Source of the DNA: Undaria pinnatifida
Lineage: Eukaryota; Sar; Phaeophyceae; Laminariales; Alariaceae
Assembly: GCA_012845835.1 (NCBI GenBank)
Contig: JABAKD010000027.1
Span: forward strand, 62,001-126,000
Reading direction: 5' to 3'
DNA: 64,000 nt
A program made the position numbers and the translations under genes. Under the pieces are notes generated by a model. The model was not told the origin of the DNA. It searched no databases and saw only the letters and a list, made by a program, of their open reading frames with translations. Position 1 is the stretch's first letter; each line of letters begins with the position of its first letter. This document shows, piece by piece, positions 33,471-44,100 of this stretch.

Positions 33471-33619
33471 GGGGGGTTGAGGGGGGTAGGGGGGAAGAAT
33501 GAAAACTACGTCATGAATGGTCAGAAAGATAATGACGTGATATCAACTGCGTAGAGGTGTTTTTTACTCTGGCCGATTTCGATTGTAAGTGGGGCGTTTG
33601 AACAACCTAGGCGGAAGAA

Positions 33620-33740
33620 AAGGGGGGGGGGCGGGGGAGGGGGATCGGGAGAGGGGGGTGGGGAAAGGGGTGGGGGGCTTTTGAACAAGAGGGATCGGGG
33701 GGGGGGGGGGGGGAGGGGGGGGGGAGGGGGGGGGGGCGGG
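33620..33740. repeat. Poly-G tract
   Basis: G runs broken by A and T over 120 bp. Likely hard to assemble correctly. Confidence 0.85.
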
Positions 33741-35140
33741 ACATTTCAATATGTGCGCGGAAACTATAATTTCTTAAAGGGGACAGTATATACAGTATAT
33801 TGTTATGATGCTATGATTTGGCCGTGGTGGATGCTGTTATTTGGAAAGACGCACCGCCCGTGGAATTTTCTCGTCTAAAACCCGTTGGTATGTACCGTAT
33901 TGAACTCGACTGTTGCAATCCCGGCCTCGACCGCCAGGGAAAAGGTTCCTGAAAAACTCTATACAACCATAACCCCGACGGCCAGAGGAAATTTGTCGGG
34001 ATGATGTCATAGGGAGGGTTAGTGCGCGGGTAGATGTTTCTTTTTTGTCGAAACAGGGGCCAAGTGTAATAATTTTCCAGTGACCACAATCGCTTTGTAT
34101 AGCATACCTGGTACTAGTTTCCCTGCACACGAGAGCATCCACGGTCGTGTCGTATCTACCTCGTACGATGAAGTCCTTGTTTCTCGGGATGTTTGCGTGA
34201 ACTAGTGGATGGATGTAGCAGGGTAACGTTTGTAGAGACTGCAATCCAGGTTATGGTGCCGCCCGCACGTGTAGGGCACAGGTTTCGGGTATTCAGTGCT
34301 GCAGTAGGTATGATATGCGCAAGAGACCCACAAACACCGTGACTGAGATATAATTCATACCAGAGGTGAACACGAGGACAGAACCAATCGTGTCTTCATG
34401 TAATGCATACCACGTAAAATGTAAACCTGATATCGTGTGTATATCCGCCGCTGTGTGGTAGGTGCTGTAGCACCCCAGCAGCCGCAGTCTAGTCCACGAG
34501 TATAATGTAATGATGATGTAATAATGTTCGTCGTTTGTTGTCTCACATCAACTCGCATAAACAAGTCCGTGGTCACAGGACAGGCTCCAGTCACTCTGGA
34601 GCTGAGGAATACCCTAGGGAAAAACACAAACAACCCAAGGTGGTACACGCATATATCACAGCTGACGCAATTCATGCCTCCACCAGAAACATATAAAAGT
34701 GAAATCGGGAGTCAGTCTACCATGTGTCAGGTCTATACCGGTCCATACGTCTCATTACTCAAGCCTGGAAAAAACGACTATACCGCTTGCCACTCAAGAA
34801 AGACTAATGTACCACGTATATATTACGCGTAGTATCTATCACTACGCACACCTGTACGCACGACAGACGCAAGTCATTTGGAAGAAAGAAGCAAAGAACA
34901 AATAAGAAGAGACAGGAAAGAAAAGAGAAGAAAGCGAAAAAGAAGACGAAAAAGGAAAAGAAAGAAAGGAAAATACAAGAAAAGCAAGAAAAGGCAAGAC
35001 AAGAAGAGGAAGCAAGGAAAGGTGATTCGTCGTGACGATCGTGACGAGACTGACTCTCTACTGCCAAATGCTGTTCTCGTAGGGTTATAGGGTTTAATCA
35101 CAGGGTATCACAGGGTTAGTTATACCATACCTGATCCGGT
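33741..35140. other. Gene-free stretch with one dispersed inverted repeat
   Basis: 34200-34290 recurs inverted at 40120-40230 (shared phrases: GCAATCCAGGTTATGGTG and CCGCCCGCACGTGTAG). 34870-35030 is an AAGAA-rich purine tract. I see no gene. Confidence 0.45.
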
Positions 35141-35424
35141 CGCCCCGGTGGCGTATCAGGTTATCCTCGAGCCTGGTATAGGTCAGTTTCGTGAGTTCGA
35201 GCCCCGCCGAGTGCATACTCGTATAAATTCGTTGGGACTTTTTCTTGTGGACAAATTGACTTGCGGAAAGCGCGAGAGCGTGAGTTAGCAACATTCGATG
35301 AATAATCGACGAGCAGTGGGATTGCTGAACCCTATGCGCGATAAAAATTGAAGGCAAGAACCGGGGAGGAGAAGGGATGACACCTGTGACCACGGCTTGT
35401 CCAGAAGCTGGAAAGTAAAAGTGT

Positions 35425-35456
<32 letters not shown>
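35141..35456 (+). mobile_element. tRNA-derived SINE family A, copy 1
   Basis: A tRNA-like head, GGTCGCCCCGGTGGCGTATC, AGGTTATCC (box A side), then GTGAGTTCGAGCCCCGCC (box B). A body of about 220 bp follows (GCGAGAGCGTGAGTTAGC, GCAAGAACCGGGGAGG, GGCTTGTCCAGAAGCTGG). It ends in a run of 27 A (35428-35454). Internal pol III promoter and poly-A tail fit a SINE mobilised by a LINE. Confidence 0.8.
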
Positions 35457-35457
<1 letters not shown>

Positions 35458-35458
35458 G

Positions 35459-35775
35459 GCCGGTCGCCCCGGTGGCGTATCAGGTTATCCTCGAGCCTGG
35501 TATAGGTCAGTTTCGTGAGTTCGAGCCTCGCCGAGTGCATACTCGCATAAAATTCGTTTGGACTTTTTCGTGTGCATAAACTGACAATTGCGGAAACCGC
35601 GAGAGCGTGAGTTAGCAACACTCGATGAAAAACGACGAGCAGCGGGATTGCTGAACCCTACGATCCGCGAAAAAGTGAAGGCAAGAACCGGGGGGAAGAA
35701 GGGACGACACCTGTGACCACGGCTTGTCCAGAAGCTGGAAAATGAAAGTGTGAGGAAAAAAAAGAAAAAAAAACT
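35459..35775 (+). mobile_element. tRNA-derived SINE family A, copy 2
   Basis: Begins right after the poly-A tail of copy 1 and repeats its whole length with about 90% identity by eye, ending in an interrupted A-run (35755-35774). Insertion into a poly-A tail is a common way to make SINE tandems. Confidence 0.8.
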
Positions 35776-36660
35776 GCTGTACGACAGCAATCTTCTTGTG
35801 TCTGCTGTCAATCAATTTAGTACAGAATAGGACACAGCCTCGTAGTAGTGGCTGCCCCGATTTAAGAGCACTCCATGACAAGTCTAACCCAAACCCAAAC
35901 CGAGCGCTATTAACTAACTACTATTCGTGTACTACGTACCTGGTATTACTACCTGGTAAAAGACAGAGCAAAAAGAGCTGTCGATTCCTGGGTGGCTATC
36001 TCACCTTCTTTGTTGAACCTTAACCTTAGTAGGGTTCAGCCGAAGAAGGCCGGCAAGTTCATAGTGTTGACTAAACCGGAGGGGCGAGGTTGACACAAAG
36101 TCTGCGTTCTGCAGATGGACGAAAACTGGTACACAAACGAAAGTGTATGGAGCTTAACCCCTTTACAGCTAGAATCCCTTTTTGGGGACAAAATTACTTG
36201 GAATTAGTATAGGGAGGGGTTTGGGGGCTCTAAAGCGGTTAAGCTTTTTTTTGCCCGGATCCCCAGGAGGATCTAAAAAAAAAAAAAAAAAAACTACCTG
36301 GTACCTGGTATTACTTACGATAGGTAGTATGCAGATTTTTGTGTTCCAGGAGATGACTATTTCACCGCTCTCAAGCCCCGAATGCTGTCAACTGTGCGCT
36401 TTTGAATCAGGGTACACTGTTGTATGCTGGTAGCCTATCAAAGTTGTGGCGTTCGTGGTGCCCGGCGTGATACAAGACATACCTGGTATATCATAGTACC
36501 TACTATTGCCAAGGTATCGTCTAGCTGTCGCAATAATTCGCGCACCAAGACATTTGTAACTACCGCTGTGTCGCCAACGAGTGGGCGCTGGTTGGAAATT
36601 TTGAGTTCGTAGAAAATATATATATAGTCTATAGTCTATGTACATATATTTAAATAATTA
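35776..36660. other. Gene-free stretch
   Basis: Contains a poly-A run (36276-36293). No gene or repeat recognised. Confidence 0.35.
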
Positions 36661-36694
36661 AAAAATACACTTGAGCTGTGAGATCGACCAAAAA
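36661..36694 (-). repeat. Family 1 end block, left part of an interrupted copy
   Basis: CACTTGAGCTGTGAGATCGACC, cut by hAT-like element 2. The rest is at 38302-38490. Confidence 0.7.
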
Positions 36695-37300
36695 GTTTTT
36701 TGCAAGGGTGTGTTCGGTACGGTACGTTTTTTTGCAAGGGTGTGTTCGGTACGGTACGTACCGAGGCGTGCCGCCGGTATTACCGGTACCAGACACTTCG
36801 GTACGTTCGGTACGGCATCAATACCGGTACCAGAAACTTTGGTAGCTTCGTTACGACATCAGTACCGGTACCGGACAAATCGGTAAGTGTGGCAGGACGT
36901 CAATACCGGTACCAGACATTTCGGTAACTTGGGTACGTTATCAATACCGGTACCGGAAACTTCGGTAACTTCGGTACGACATCAATACCGGTACCGGACA
37001 CTTCGGTAAGTTCGGTACGTCATCAATACCAGTACCGGCGGTATCGGTGTGCACGTATGTACCGGAGCCGGTACCGGTATCGGTACAACATCGATACCGG
37101 TACCGGACGCCGGTAAGATCGGCTCAGCATCAACCCCGTCCCGGACACTTCGGTGCGTTTGGCACGATATCAACCCGATGCAACCACATTGTGATGTCAT
37201 CCCTTGGAGCTTTGGCTCCAGGCAGCAATCCAAGCCGCACACACCCCGGCCCCCAAGCATCTTCCAGTACGCTCGGTGTACCGACACTCTGAGCACGCAT

Positions 37301-37640
37301 GAGCAACGGCGCAAATTCCCCGGATGAGGTGGCCTCCAACAGTGATGCGACCGCTTCTGGTGGCGGGTCATCTTTGCCAGCTCCTACACACACCAGCGCC
37401 GGCGGCAGAAGTAATCGATGTGGACGCATATAAGAAAGCAGTGCCGGTGATTTTGCCTGCTCCGGTGTAGAACTCGCTCACGGGAGACGTGTACGAGTCG
37501 CCGGCGGAGATGATCAAAGCCGTCGATAGTTTCCCGGTGCCGGCCGGTTTTCGGAGGGAAGGGACGCGTGAAGCCTCGTTTAGGTACTTGATTGGCGTGT
37601 AGGTCGAAACGATCGACGAGAAGACGGCGCCCTGCTGATA
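37301..37640 (+). pseudogene. Decayed transposase N-terminus in hAT-like element 2
   Basis: A frame opens at ATG 37301 (MSNGANSPDEVASNSD, Ser/Gly-rich). After a frameshift near 37385 it continues PAAEVIDVDAYKKAV, then PAPV*NSLTGDVYESPAE. The block AEVIDV and the following APV..LTGDVYESPAEMI resemble AEVIEV and PAKIFDVRTGAEFAVPQAV in element 3. There are several stops. I infer a hAT-type transposase start from element structure and from the BED-like Cys motif in element 3. The family is not proved. Confidence 0.4.
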
Positions 37641-37769
37641 ATCCAAAGGGTAACTTACCTTTTGAACACCGTATCATGACAGATCAAATAACAGAAAAAA
37701 ATATTGACAACAAGAACCAATTACAAGTCACTTCAATTTTGTACCTCAGCGGGTACCCCCTGCCAGTAT

Positions 37770-37850
37770 CATGTACCGTGTACCCGTGTACCCATGTACC
37801 GTGTACCGTGTACCATGTACCTTGTACCATGTACCGCCAGTTCATGTCCA
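37770..37850. repeat. (CCGTGTA)n microsatellite
   Basis: GTGTACC / ATGTACC heptamers, about ten units, inside hAT-like element 2. Confidence 0.8.
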
Positions 37851-38301
37851 GTTTATGTACCTAAGCGCCAGGATGCGCCGGTACTTTGCCGGCGGTATAT
37901 ATCGCCGGTATTGCCGGTATATATATATATATTCAAGTGTGTGCTTGTACCGGTACCGGTACCGGTACAGACATTCGTATTAGTACCGGACGCTTCGGTA
38001 AGTTCGGTACATCACTACCGGTACCGGAAACTTCGGTACGTTTGTTACGACATCAGTACCGGTACCGGAAACTTCGGTAAGTTCGGTACATCAATACCGG
38101 TACAGGTGGTACTGGTATATACTTTCGTACCGGTGCCGAATACTTCGGTAAGTTCAGTACACGTCCAATACCGGTACCGGACACTTCGGTAACTTCGGTA
38201 CGACGTCAATACCGGTACCGGACACTTCGGTAAGTTCGGTACGACATCCACACCGGTACCGAGAATACCGGTACCGTACCGAACACACCCTTGGTTTTTT
38301 T

Positions 38302-38490
38302 ATCAAAGCTCAGCTTTGCAAGCTGCGTGTGATACTTCGATAGCGCGTGTTACAGGGTGTGTATACCCTCGTGAAGGATACCGGTCGCTGACTCCTCAGC
38401 TAACGCCAGGGTCAACAGGACGAGACGTTCAGCCTTGTTGTGCGCACGGAAGCTGTATAACCCGCCTTGAGGGGGACAAAACCAGACATA
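38302..38490 (-). repeat. Family 1 copy, right part after the interruption
   Basis: AGCTTTGCAAGCTGCG, GATAGCGCGTGTTAC, GAAGGATACCGGTCGC, AGGGTCAACAGG, to GAGGGGGACAAAACCAGAC. It joins the left part at 36694. Confidence 0.7.
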
Positions 38491-38875
38491 TATGGAATTC
38501 AGCATGCATGAAACAGTAGTTATAGTGTGAGTTAGCTTTTCGAGTAGGCTACTTGGGTCTACCAGGTTCGTACGCGAATTCTTGTGTACTCCCTGTATAT
38601 GTGCCAGGCTAGCGGAGGTCCAGCCCAGGCCTGATGCAGGGATTATTATTTATAGTGCTGTCGAGTCATGATGGAACATGCGGTGGACGTCGATCGCTAC
38701 TGTTACAAAGTGATATCTCTTCTGCTCTTGATGTAATGCAAAGGCACTCTCACACACCTGCATTGATCGGACAAAGACCGACGAGTGAGATCTGACGTTC
38801 TGTATCAGGCGTCGAGCGGTGCACACTTGATCCTAAAGCTTTTCGAACGCCCATCTCACACACTACAAGGGAATA

Positions 38876-38876
38876 C

Positions 38877-38909
<33 letters not shown>
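38876..38909. repeat. (CTAA)n microsatellite
   Basis: Eight perfect CTAA units. Confidence 0.95.
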
Positions 38910-38912
38910 ACC

Positions 38913-39347
38913 GTGGATCCCAAACGCCATACCCTTGCACCCCTACACATGGAAGCTCTTATCCTAATAATACCGAATCATCAAAGGTGCGTGCCGCCGA
39001 ATAGGCGATTGTGTTTGCTAATCCAGAGAGCCTCCGAGGTCATTTCCGGGTGGAGCACCCGCAGGCCACAAATGTTAGCTCACCTGCGTAGACTAAAGAT
39101 GTTGAAGAAAGTCGGAATTCATATCGTGAAAAGCATGGAACGACTTCCTCCACAATTGAATAAAATTCAACTGTTTGATGGAATGCTAATCGGGACTACG
39201 TACGTACGTACAACAAACAAGAATTTCCCGGATGGCTCGATTCTACCGAAGGGTCGGCGTGTTAGAACGGGCATTACTAAAAGCGTGAGCCGCACGTGGC
39301 CATCAGTTTTTCGGAACACTCAGGCTACCTCGTGGGGCCAGCACTGA
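38913..39347 (+). CDS. Unrecognised 144-codon frame
   Basis: Starts just after the CTAA microsatellite at a non-ATG codon in the open frame (first internal ATG at residue 13). Residues 50-90 have evenly spaced leucines (MLAHLRRLKMLKKVG, LPPQLNKIQLFDGML), loosely like a leucine-rich repeat. The rest is basic. There is no splice support and no family match. It may be a gene fragment. Confidence 0.25.
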   Translation: MDPKRHTLAPLHMEALILIIPNHQRCVPPNRRLCLLIQRASEVISGWSTRRPQMLAHLRRLKMLKKVGIHIVKSMERLPPQLNKIQLFDGMLIGTTYVRTTNKNFPDGSILPKGRRVRTGITKSVSRTWPSVFRNTQATSWGQH

Positions 39348-39365
39348 GCGCTTGATATATTTAGA

Positions 39366-39520
39366 AAATGAAAAAATACACTTCAGCTGTGAGATCGACC
39401 AAAATCGGATTGTTCATCAAAAGTCAGCTTTGTAAGCTGCGTGTGAGTGTGATACTCCGACCGCGCGTGTTACGCGGTGTATATACCCTCGTGAGGGATA
39501 CGGGTCAGTGCCTACCCTGC
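39366..39520 (-). repeat. Dispersed family 1 fragment (-), uninterrupted
   Basis: CACTTCAGCTGTGAGATCGACC, AGCTTTGTAAGCTGCG, CGACCGCGCGTGTTACG, GAGGGATACGGGTCAG. It shows what the copy at 36661/38302 looked like before hAT-like element 2 inserted. Confidence 0.7.
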
Positions 39521-39695
39521 TATATCCACCAGTATATATGCCACCATAACGCAGCAGATCGGCGAAATACGAGAAGAAACAGAATAAATAACTTCGGTTG
39601 CGCCTCATTGCAATGAGGGACGGATACGGACTTGCAGGCTACGGTGTAGGACGGTGTACGTATATCGCACCCCCGGTGGTGACACTTTGGGCTCT

Positions 39696-39770
39696 AACAC
39701 ACTTTATCACCCTGTGTGATAACACACTTTGTCACCCGGTGTGATATCACACTTTGTCACCCGGTGTGAT
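39696..39770. repeat. 25-bp tandem repeat, three copies
   Basis: Unit ATCACACTTTGTCACC plus CGGTGTGAT, exactly 25 bp, three times, with partial units on both sides. Each unit is partly palindromic (ATCACAC...GTGTGAT). Confidence 0.9.
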
Positions 39771-39875
39771 ATACTCTTGGGCGGTGACTTACAACGTACG
39801 CCTGTGACAAATTGGGCGATGGTGTGGGGTTTAAAACATTTATCTCCCGGGTGGTACACTCCACGGGTGTTGTAT

Positions 39876-39910
<35 letters not shown>

Positions 39911-40994
39911 TGCTGCTCTCGGCATTCACAGCAGTTAAGCATTTTAATAATGAATACCACATGCCGATGGGGCAGCACGTAATATCTCCTCCTCCTCGTC
40001 GCATACCTCCGAAGTGAGCGGTGTAGATATTACCTGGTACATGTTATGTCCGATAAGCTAACACCGCGTGTGGTTAACCAACCCTGTTACAAATACAGTT
40101 GGCCTAATCGCTTTTCGTCGAAGCAATGCCATTATTGGCTGCACTACACGTGCGGGCGGCACCATAACCTGGATTGCAGTCTCCTCTACAAACAAATACC
40201 CTGCTCCATCCATCCACTACTTTAGCACCGTTGATTCCCCCGTAGGCTGTACCAAAGAAGTGCCGTTGATATGTTGATAGGATGCGAGTTGGGGACATGA
40301 GGAGCAGCACGGCTGTCATTGGTTTACCAACTGCCCCATAGAGTCGACCTATTGGCTGCTGTTGAGAAGAACGCGTATGAGGGATAGGAAACGCAGCACT
40401 CTTATTGGTTGACCCAACTCCCCCGCATGATGAGAGTCGGCTTCACTGCTGCTGTCGATATTAATGCAGATCAGAGACACGGAGAGCAGCGCTACCATTG
40501 GTAAACCAACTACCCCATGGAGTTGACTCATAGGTTCTGCTGAATGGATAGGTTCTCTTGACTCATATGTTCTATTGATAAGAATGTGAGTTAGGCATAC
40601 GAAGACCAGCACCGTTATCGCTTGGCCCAACCCCCCCCATAGACTCGACCTAAGTGCAGTTATCGTGGCCCTAAATTGTAGGGATGCGAGGGTCATACCA
40701 CTATGGTCATGGGGCTAGGGCTATCCATTAAATTCATTAAATGAGTACCCCCCCCCCCACAGCGTCAGCTTAGCTGCTGTTGGTAAGAATGCGGGCCAGT
40801 TACGCGAGCGTTTTTCTCCTTGGGATCGATTGAGTCCAGCCTCAAGCCGCCGTAAATGCCCTTTTCTCCCCCGCGGTTGCCAGCGGGTGCAGCAGTCAAC
40901 GAACTTACTGTGCAATACTTAACTTGACGCTACCGCTCATGCGAATATCTATGTACCTGGTACTGTACTAGTGCCGTTTTCAAAGAGACTGTTG
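39771..40994. other. Gene-free stretch upstream of the Cys-rich gene
   Basis: Contains the inverted relative of 34200-34290 (40120-40230) and diverged tandem units of about 125 bp at 40270-40660 (each with ATTGGT.. or ATCGCTTGGCCCAACT and CCCCCCATAGAGTCGAC). CACGGTACA words lie at 39876-39910. A promoter for the downstream gene is expected here but cannot be placed. Confidence 0.4.
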
Positions 40995-41163
40995 ATGATA
41001 GTCGTGGCTTTGTACGCTTTTTTTTGTTGCGCTCTCTTCGGCTTGTCCGTTTCTTGGTGGTCTGTCGCTGTCCACCACGCTCTATTTGAGCGCTCGTGGC
41101 CCTGGTCAATCAAAACCCTTCCCAAATTCACTCAAGTGCTATCCAGTACGCGTACCATCTACG
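40995..41163 (+). CDS. Candidate exon 1: signal anchor or signal peptide
   Basis: First ATG of an open frame. MIVVALYAFFCCALFGLSV is a strong hydrophobic segment, followed by WW and basic and polar residues. The phase-1 donor G|GTGGAG fits exon 2, but two other phase-1 donors lie just upstream. If this exon is wrong, translation could start at ATG 41585 in exon 2, where MLLLLLFVSQ is a shorter hydrophobic start. Confidence 0.4.
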
Positions 41164-44100
41164 GTGGAGTTACGGTGGAGTGGCCAAATGTTTAGACCGC
41201 CCCCGTAATAGGACTGTAGTGGGTCAGATCGGCTTTGTCGCGCCTTTTGGCACCTGTAGTAAAATGTGTATGATTGTGACGCCTGCAACATGAGGAAAAA
41301 TGTGACAACAAGAGTGCCAGGGAGATAAGATTAAATCAACACTGGCTTGTTCCTAAACTAAGGGCCCACCGCGTATCGCCAAGGAATGTGAAGCCTCATC
41401 TACTTTACTGCTCCTCCAATATCGTCATTGACCATCGGTCAACATTACCGGATTAACGGTCCGGTCCCGTGTTTGCACCTTCCCTCCCCCAACACAATGA
41501 CTCACCTCGCCACCACCGTTTTACCTGCTAACGTTGTTGTTTGCTGTCTTCTCCGTAGAGACTCACCACAATCGTTTTGCTGCGATGCTGTTGCTGTTGT
41601 TGTTTGTTTCTCAACCAAAACAACACCCTTTGGGGAACTCTTTCGTGGAAATGAAGGTGGTTTCCTTTGATCTGCCGCCAGACCTCGCTGGCGTGCGTCT
41701 TTCTTCGAAGTCGGTCACCCTGGACTCGTTGACGTCTGTAGCGGGGCACTACGGGCTTGGATTGGCGGTGGTGCACGGTCACAAGCCTCGCGAACCTTCG
41801 TGGGCTCTGGTGAGTGACGCAGAATCGAGAAAAAGATGTCGTGTATATTGTGGTCGCACAAGATCGCTTGCACCGAGAATGCCCTCCGAGTGTATGATGG
41901 GTATTAGTTATTGCAATATTACCTCGCAAGGCTCCTGCATAAATTGTGTAGCACTGCCGCATGATTCCACTACAGTCGTATTGAGAGGCTTTGCTCGCGG
42001 ATCAAAACGTCACGCAGACTATTAATAGCATGACGTTGACGTTGCAACGTCGGTAGCTCCCCAACGGTAGGTAGCCCCATCACAGCGACAGTTTTTTAGC
42101 GGCGGAGTTGTTTTGTGGATGCACCATACCGTGCTCGCGGACATGTTGTCATCCGTTGCTCTGCACCGCGCACATGGTTTCACATGTAATAGTATACACC
42201 GTTCCAATGTGCTTTCTTCCTCGAGTTACAGGTAAACAACAATCTTGAAGGTTTGCACTACTCCATCGACACGCGCGTCGTGGAGATCGGGTCAGGCCCT
42301 CGTGTGCTGCAAGTGCAGTTGTTGTACAGCGAGGAGGGCAAGATAAACACTTCTCCTACCCCTGGCTGGTCGGGCTCGGCGACTAGTCGTCAGCTTCACC
42401 CCGGAGGCAAAGAGATCAAGCTGGATGTGAGCACCGCAAGAATAAATGTCCGAAAATCACCCGAAATTTACTCGAACTTTACTCGATTTTCCCGGCTTCC
42501 CCCCTCTTCTTTTACGATGCTTGGGTGTGTCGCATCTAGACAGTTCAAACCCAGCACGCGACAAAGTAATTTGAGCTACGGCAAGCAGCATATGGGTTAT
42601 TACTTTCGTGAAATATTTCATATTGGGGTTTTCGTTCAGACCCAGCAACTGCCGCACGCAACACATGGCCCATTACATGTATGCTGTTGCTGCTACTTTG
42701 CGCACTGCATCTTGTGGTGTGTGCCGTCATTCCATCTAACCCTAAACCCAACCCTCAAAACAGGTCATGTTCTGCTCGCCCGAACCGGACCACTGGGGGC
42801 ACAACGCACTCCGCCCCTCTGCGCTTTCTCACCTTCAAGCCTCCTCGATGGATTCCTTCTCCACCCAAGGCCTGCAGCTGTACAGAGACGAGCTTTCCGT
42901 GGTCGACTGGGTTTTCGGCGTGCACAACCCGGCTGCCACAGCGATGGCCCGCACGAGGAGTCTCACCAACACTGTCCCCGAAAACGTTGTAGACGCCAAT
43001 GTTAACGACGAAGAACGCAGAGATTCTCGCTCTTTGAGGGGAGGAAGGCGCGGTCTGCAGAACGGTCCTTTGGCGCCGTCCGCGGGAGGAAGCTCGACGG
43101 AGGAATCGTTGGAAGAGCCGGCTCCAGGTGGAGGCGGGCGTGGAGGTGGGGGTGGGGGCGTGCTGTCGAATTTGGGGGCTTGTGATCCGTACCATGAGGG
43201 CGACGATTGGTGCGAGGCGGCCGTTTCTCCGGCGGAATTCAGAGCGCTGGAGATCCAGGGCACGGAAATGTACTGCTCAAGGGAGTGCTCGAACCGCGGA
43301 GGTGTGAGAGGACGTGTATCGCCGGCTGTAGACAAGTTGTGTGTTTGAAAGGTTGTGCGGCTGAGGTCGCCCCGCTCGTCGACCGCAAGCCCTTAGGTAT
43401 GCCATATCGTGTTGCAGCGTTTTCACCGAAAAGACAATTAATAACATATTTGCTTATGGTATGGGTAGCAGGATAGTTGGAGCTGTAGTCAACTCGTGTG
43501 CGTTGGTATCCGGCGGACGCTTCAGGAAAGTCGAAAGAGGTTCCTGTTTTATGGTGCCGTCAGTGTTGTTAGTTAAGGTTCTACCAGTATAATACAACTA
43601 GCATAGGCACGAGCATAGCGTTGTGTGTGCTGTGTGCAGCAGGTGTGGTGCAGCAGATGTGGTGCAGTGCTCCGTACTGGGGTACTTTGAGAAGAGGTAC
43701 TAAGAAATGGCATGGTATCGCTATATCGCAGCCTCGCGTGTTTTCGCTATGAGTAGTTTTTGTTCGCGATACATGCGGGCACCTGAGGGGATTTTGCTTC
43801 CCCGGTTGAGGACAAGTGTATTAAGCGGACCAGGCATGCTTAAGTGTGGCCATAGGATTAATAGCGCAAATGATAAATGCCCGGCAACTGCTGCATCATG
43901 CAATATCAATTCTGGCGTTGTAATATATGCTCGACGCGTGCTGTGTGTGCTGTGTGTGCTGTGTGTGCTGTGTGTGCTGTGTGTGCTGTGTGTGCTGTGT
44001 GTGCTGTGTGTGCTGTGTGTGCTGTGTGTGCTGTGTGTGCTGTGTGTGCTGTGCTCTCACCCTCACACGAGACGGGATTACCCTATGGGATTATCCTCAT

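Larger units (their letters stand above)
36695..38293. mobile_element. hAT-like element 2 (GGTAC words)
   Basis: About 1.56-1.6 kb. The left end, CAAGGGTGTGTTCGGTACGG, occurs twice (36703 and 36735), and the right end (to 38293) is its inverted copy. The 8-bp direct repeat GTTTTTTT flanks it (36726-36733 and 38294-38301). An 8-bp duplication and CA(A/G)GGG-type ends fit hAT. The subterminal parts (36750-37160 and 37960-38270) are arrays of 25-50 bp units made of CGGTACCGGTAC and CTTCGGTAAGTTCGG. The centre (37300-37660) keeps a decayed frame. No full transposase, so it is non-autonomous. Confidence 0.75.

Noticed and set aside
35150-35235. Functional tRNA gene
   Set aside because: Box A and B are present but the arms do not pair fully, and the unit goes on into a 310-bp body with poly-A. 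It is a SINE.
42253-43005. 250-codon uninterrupted + frame as a single exon
   Set aside because: Its second part (after 42426) is intron read-through. Splice sites with phase 0 join 42426 to 42764 in a different frame.
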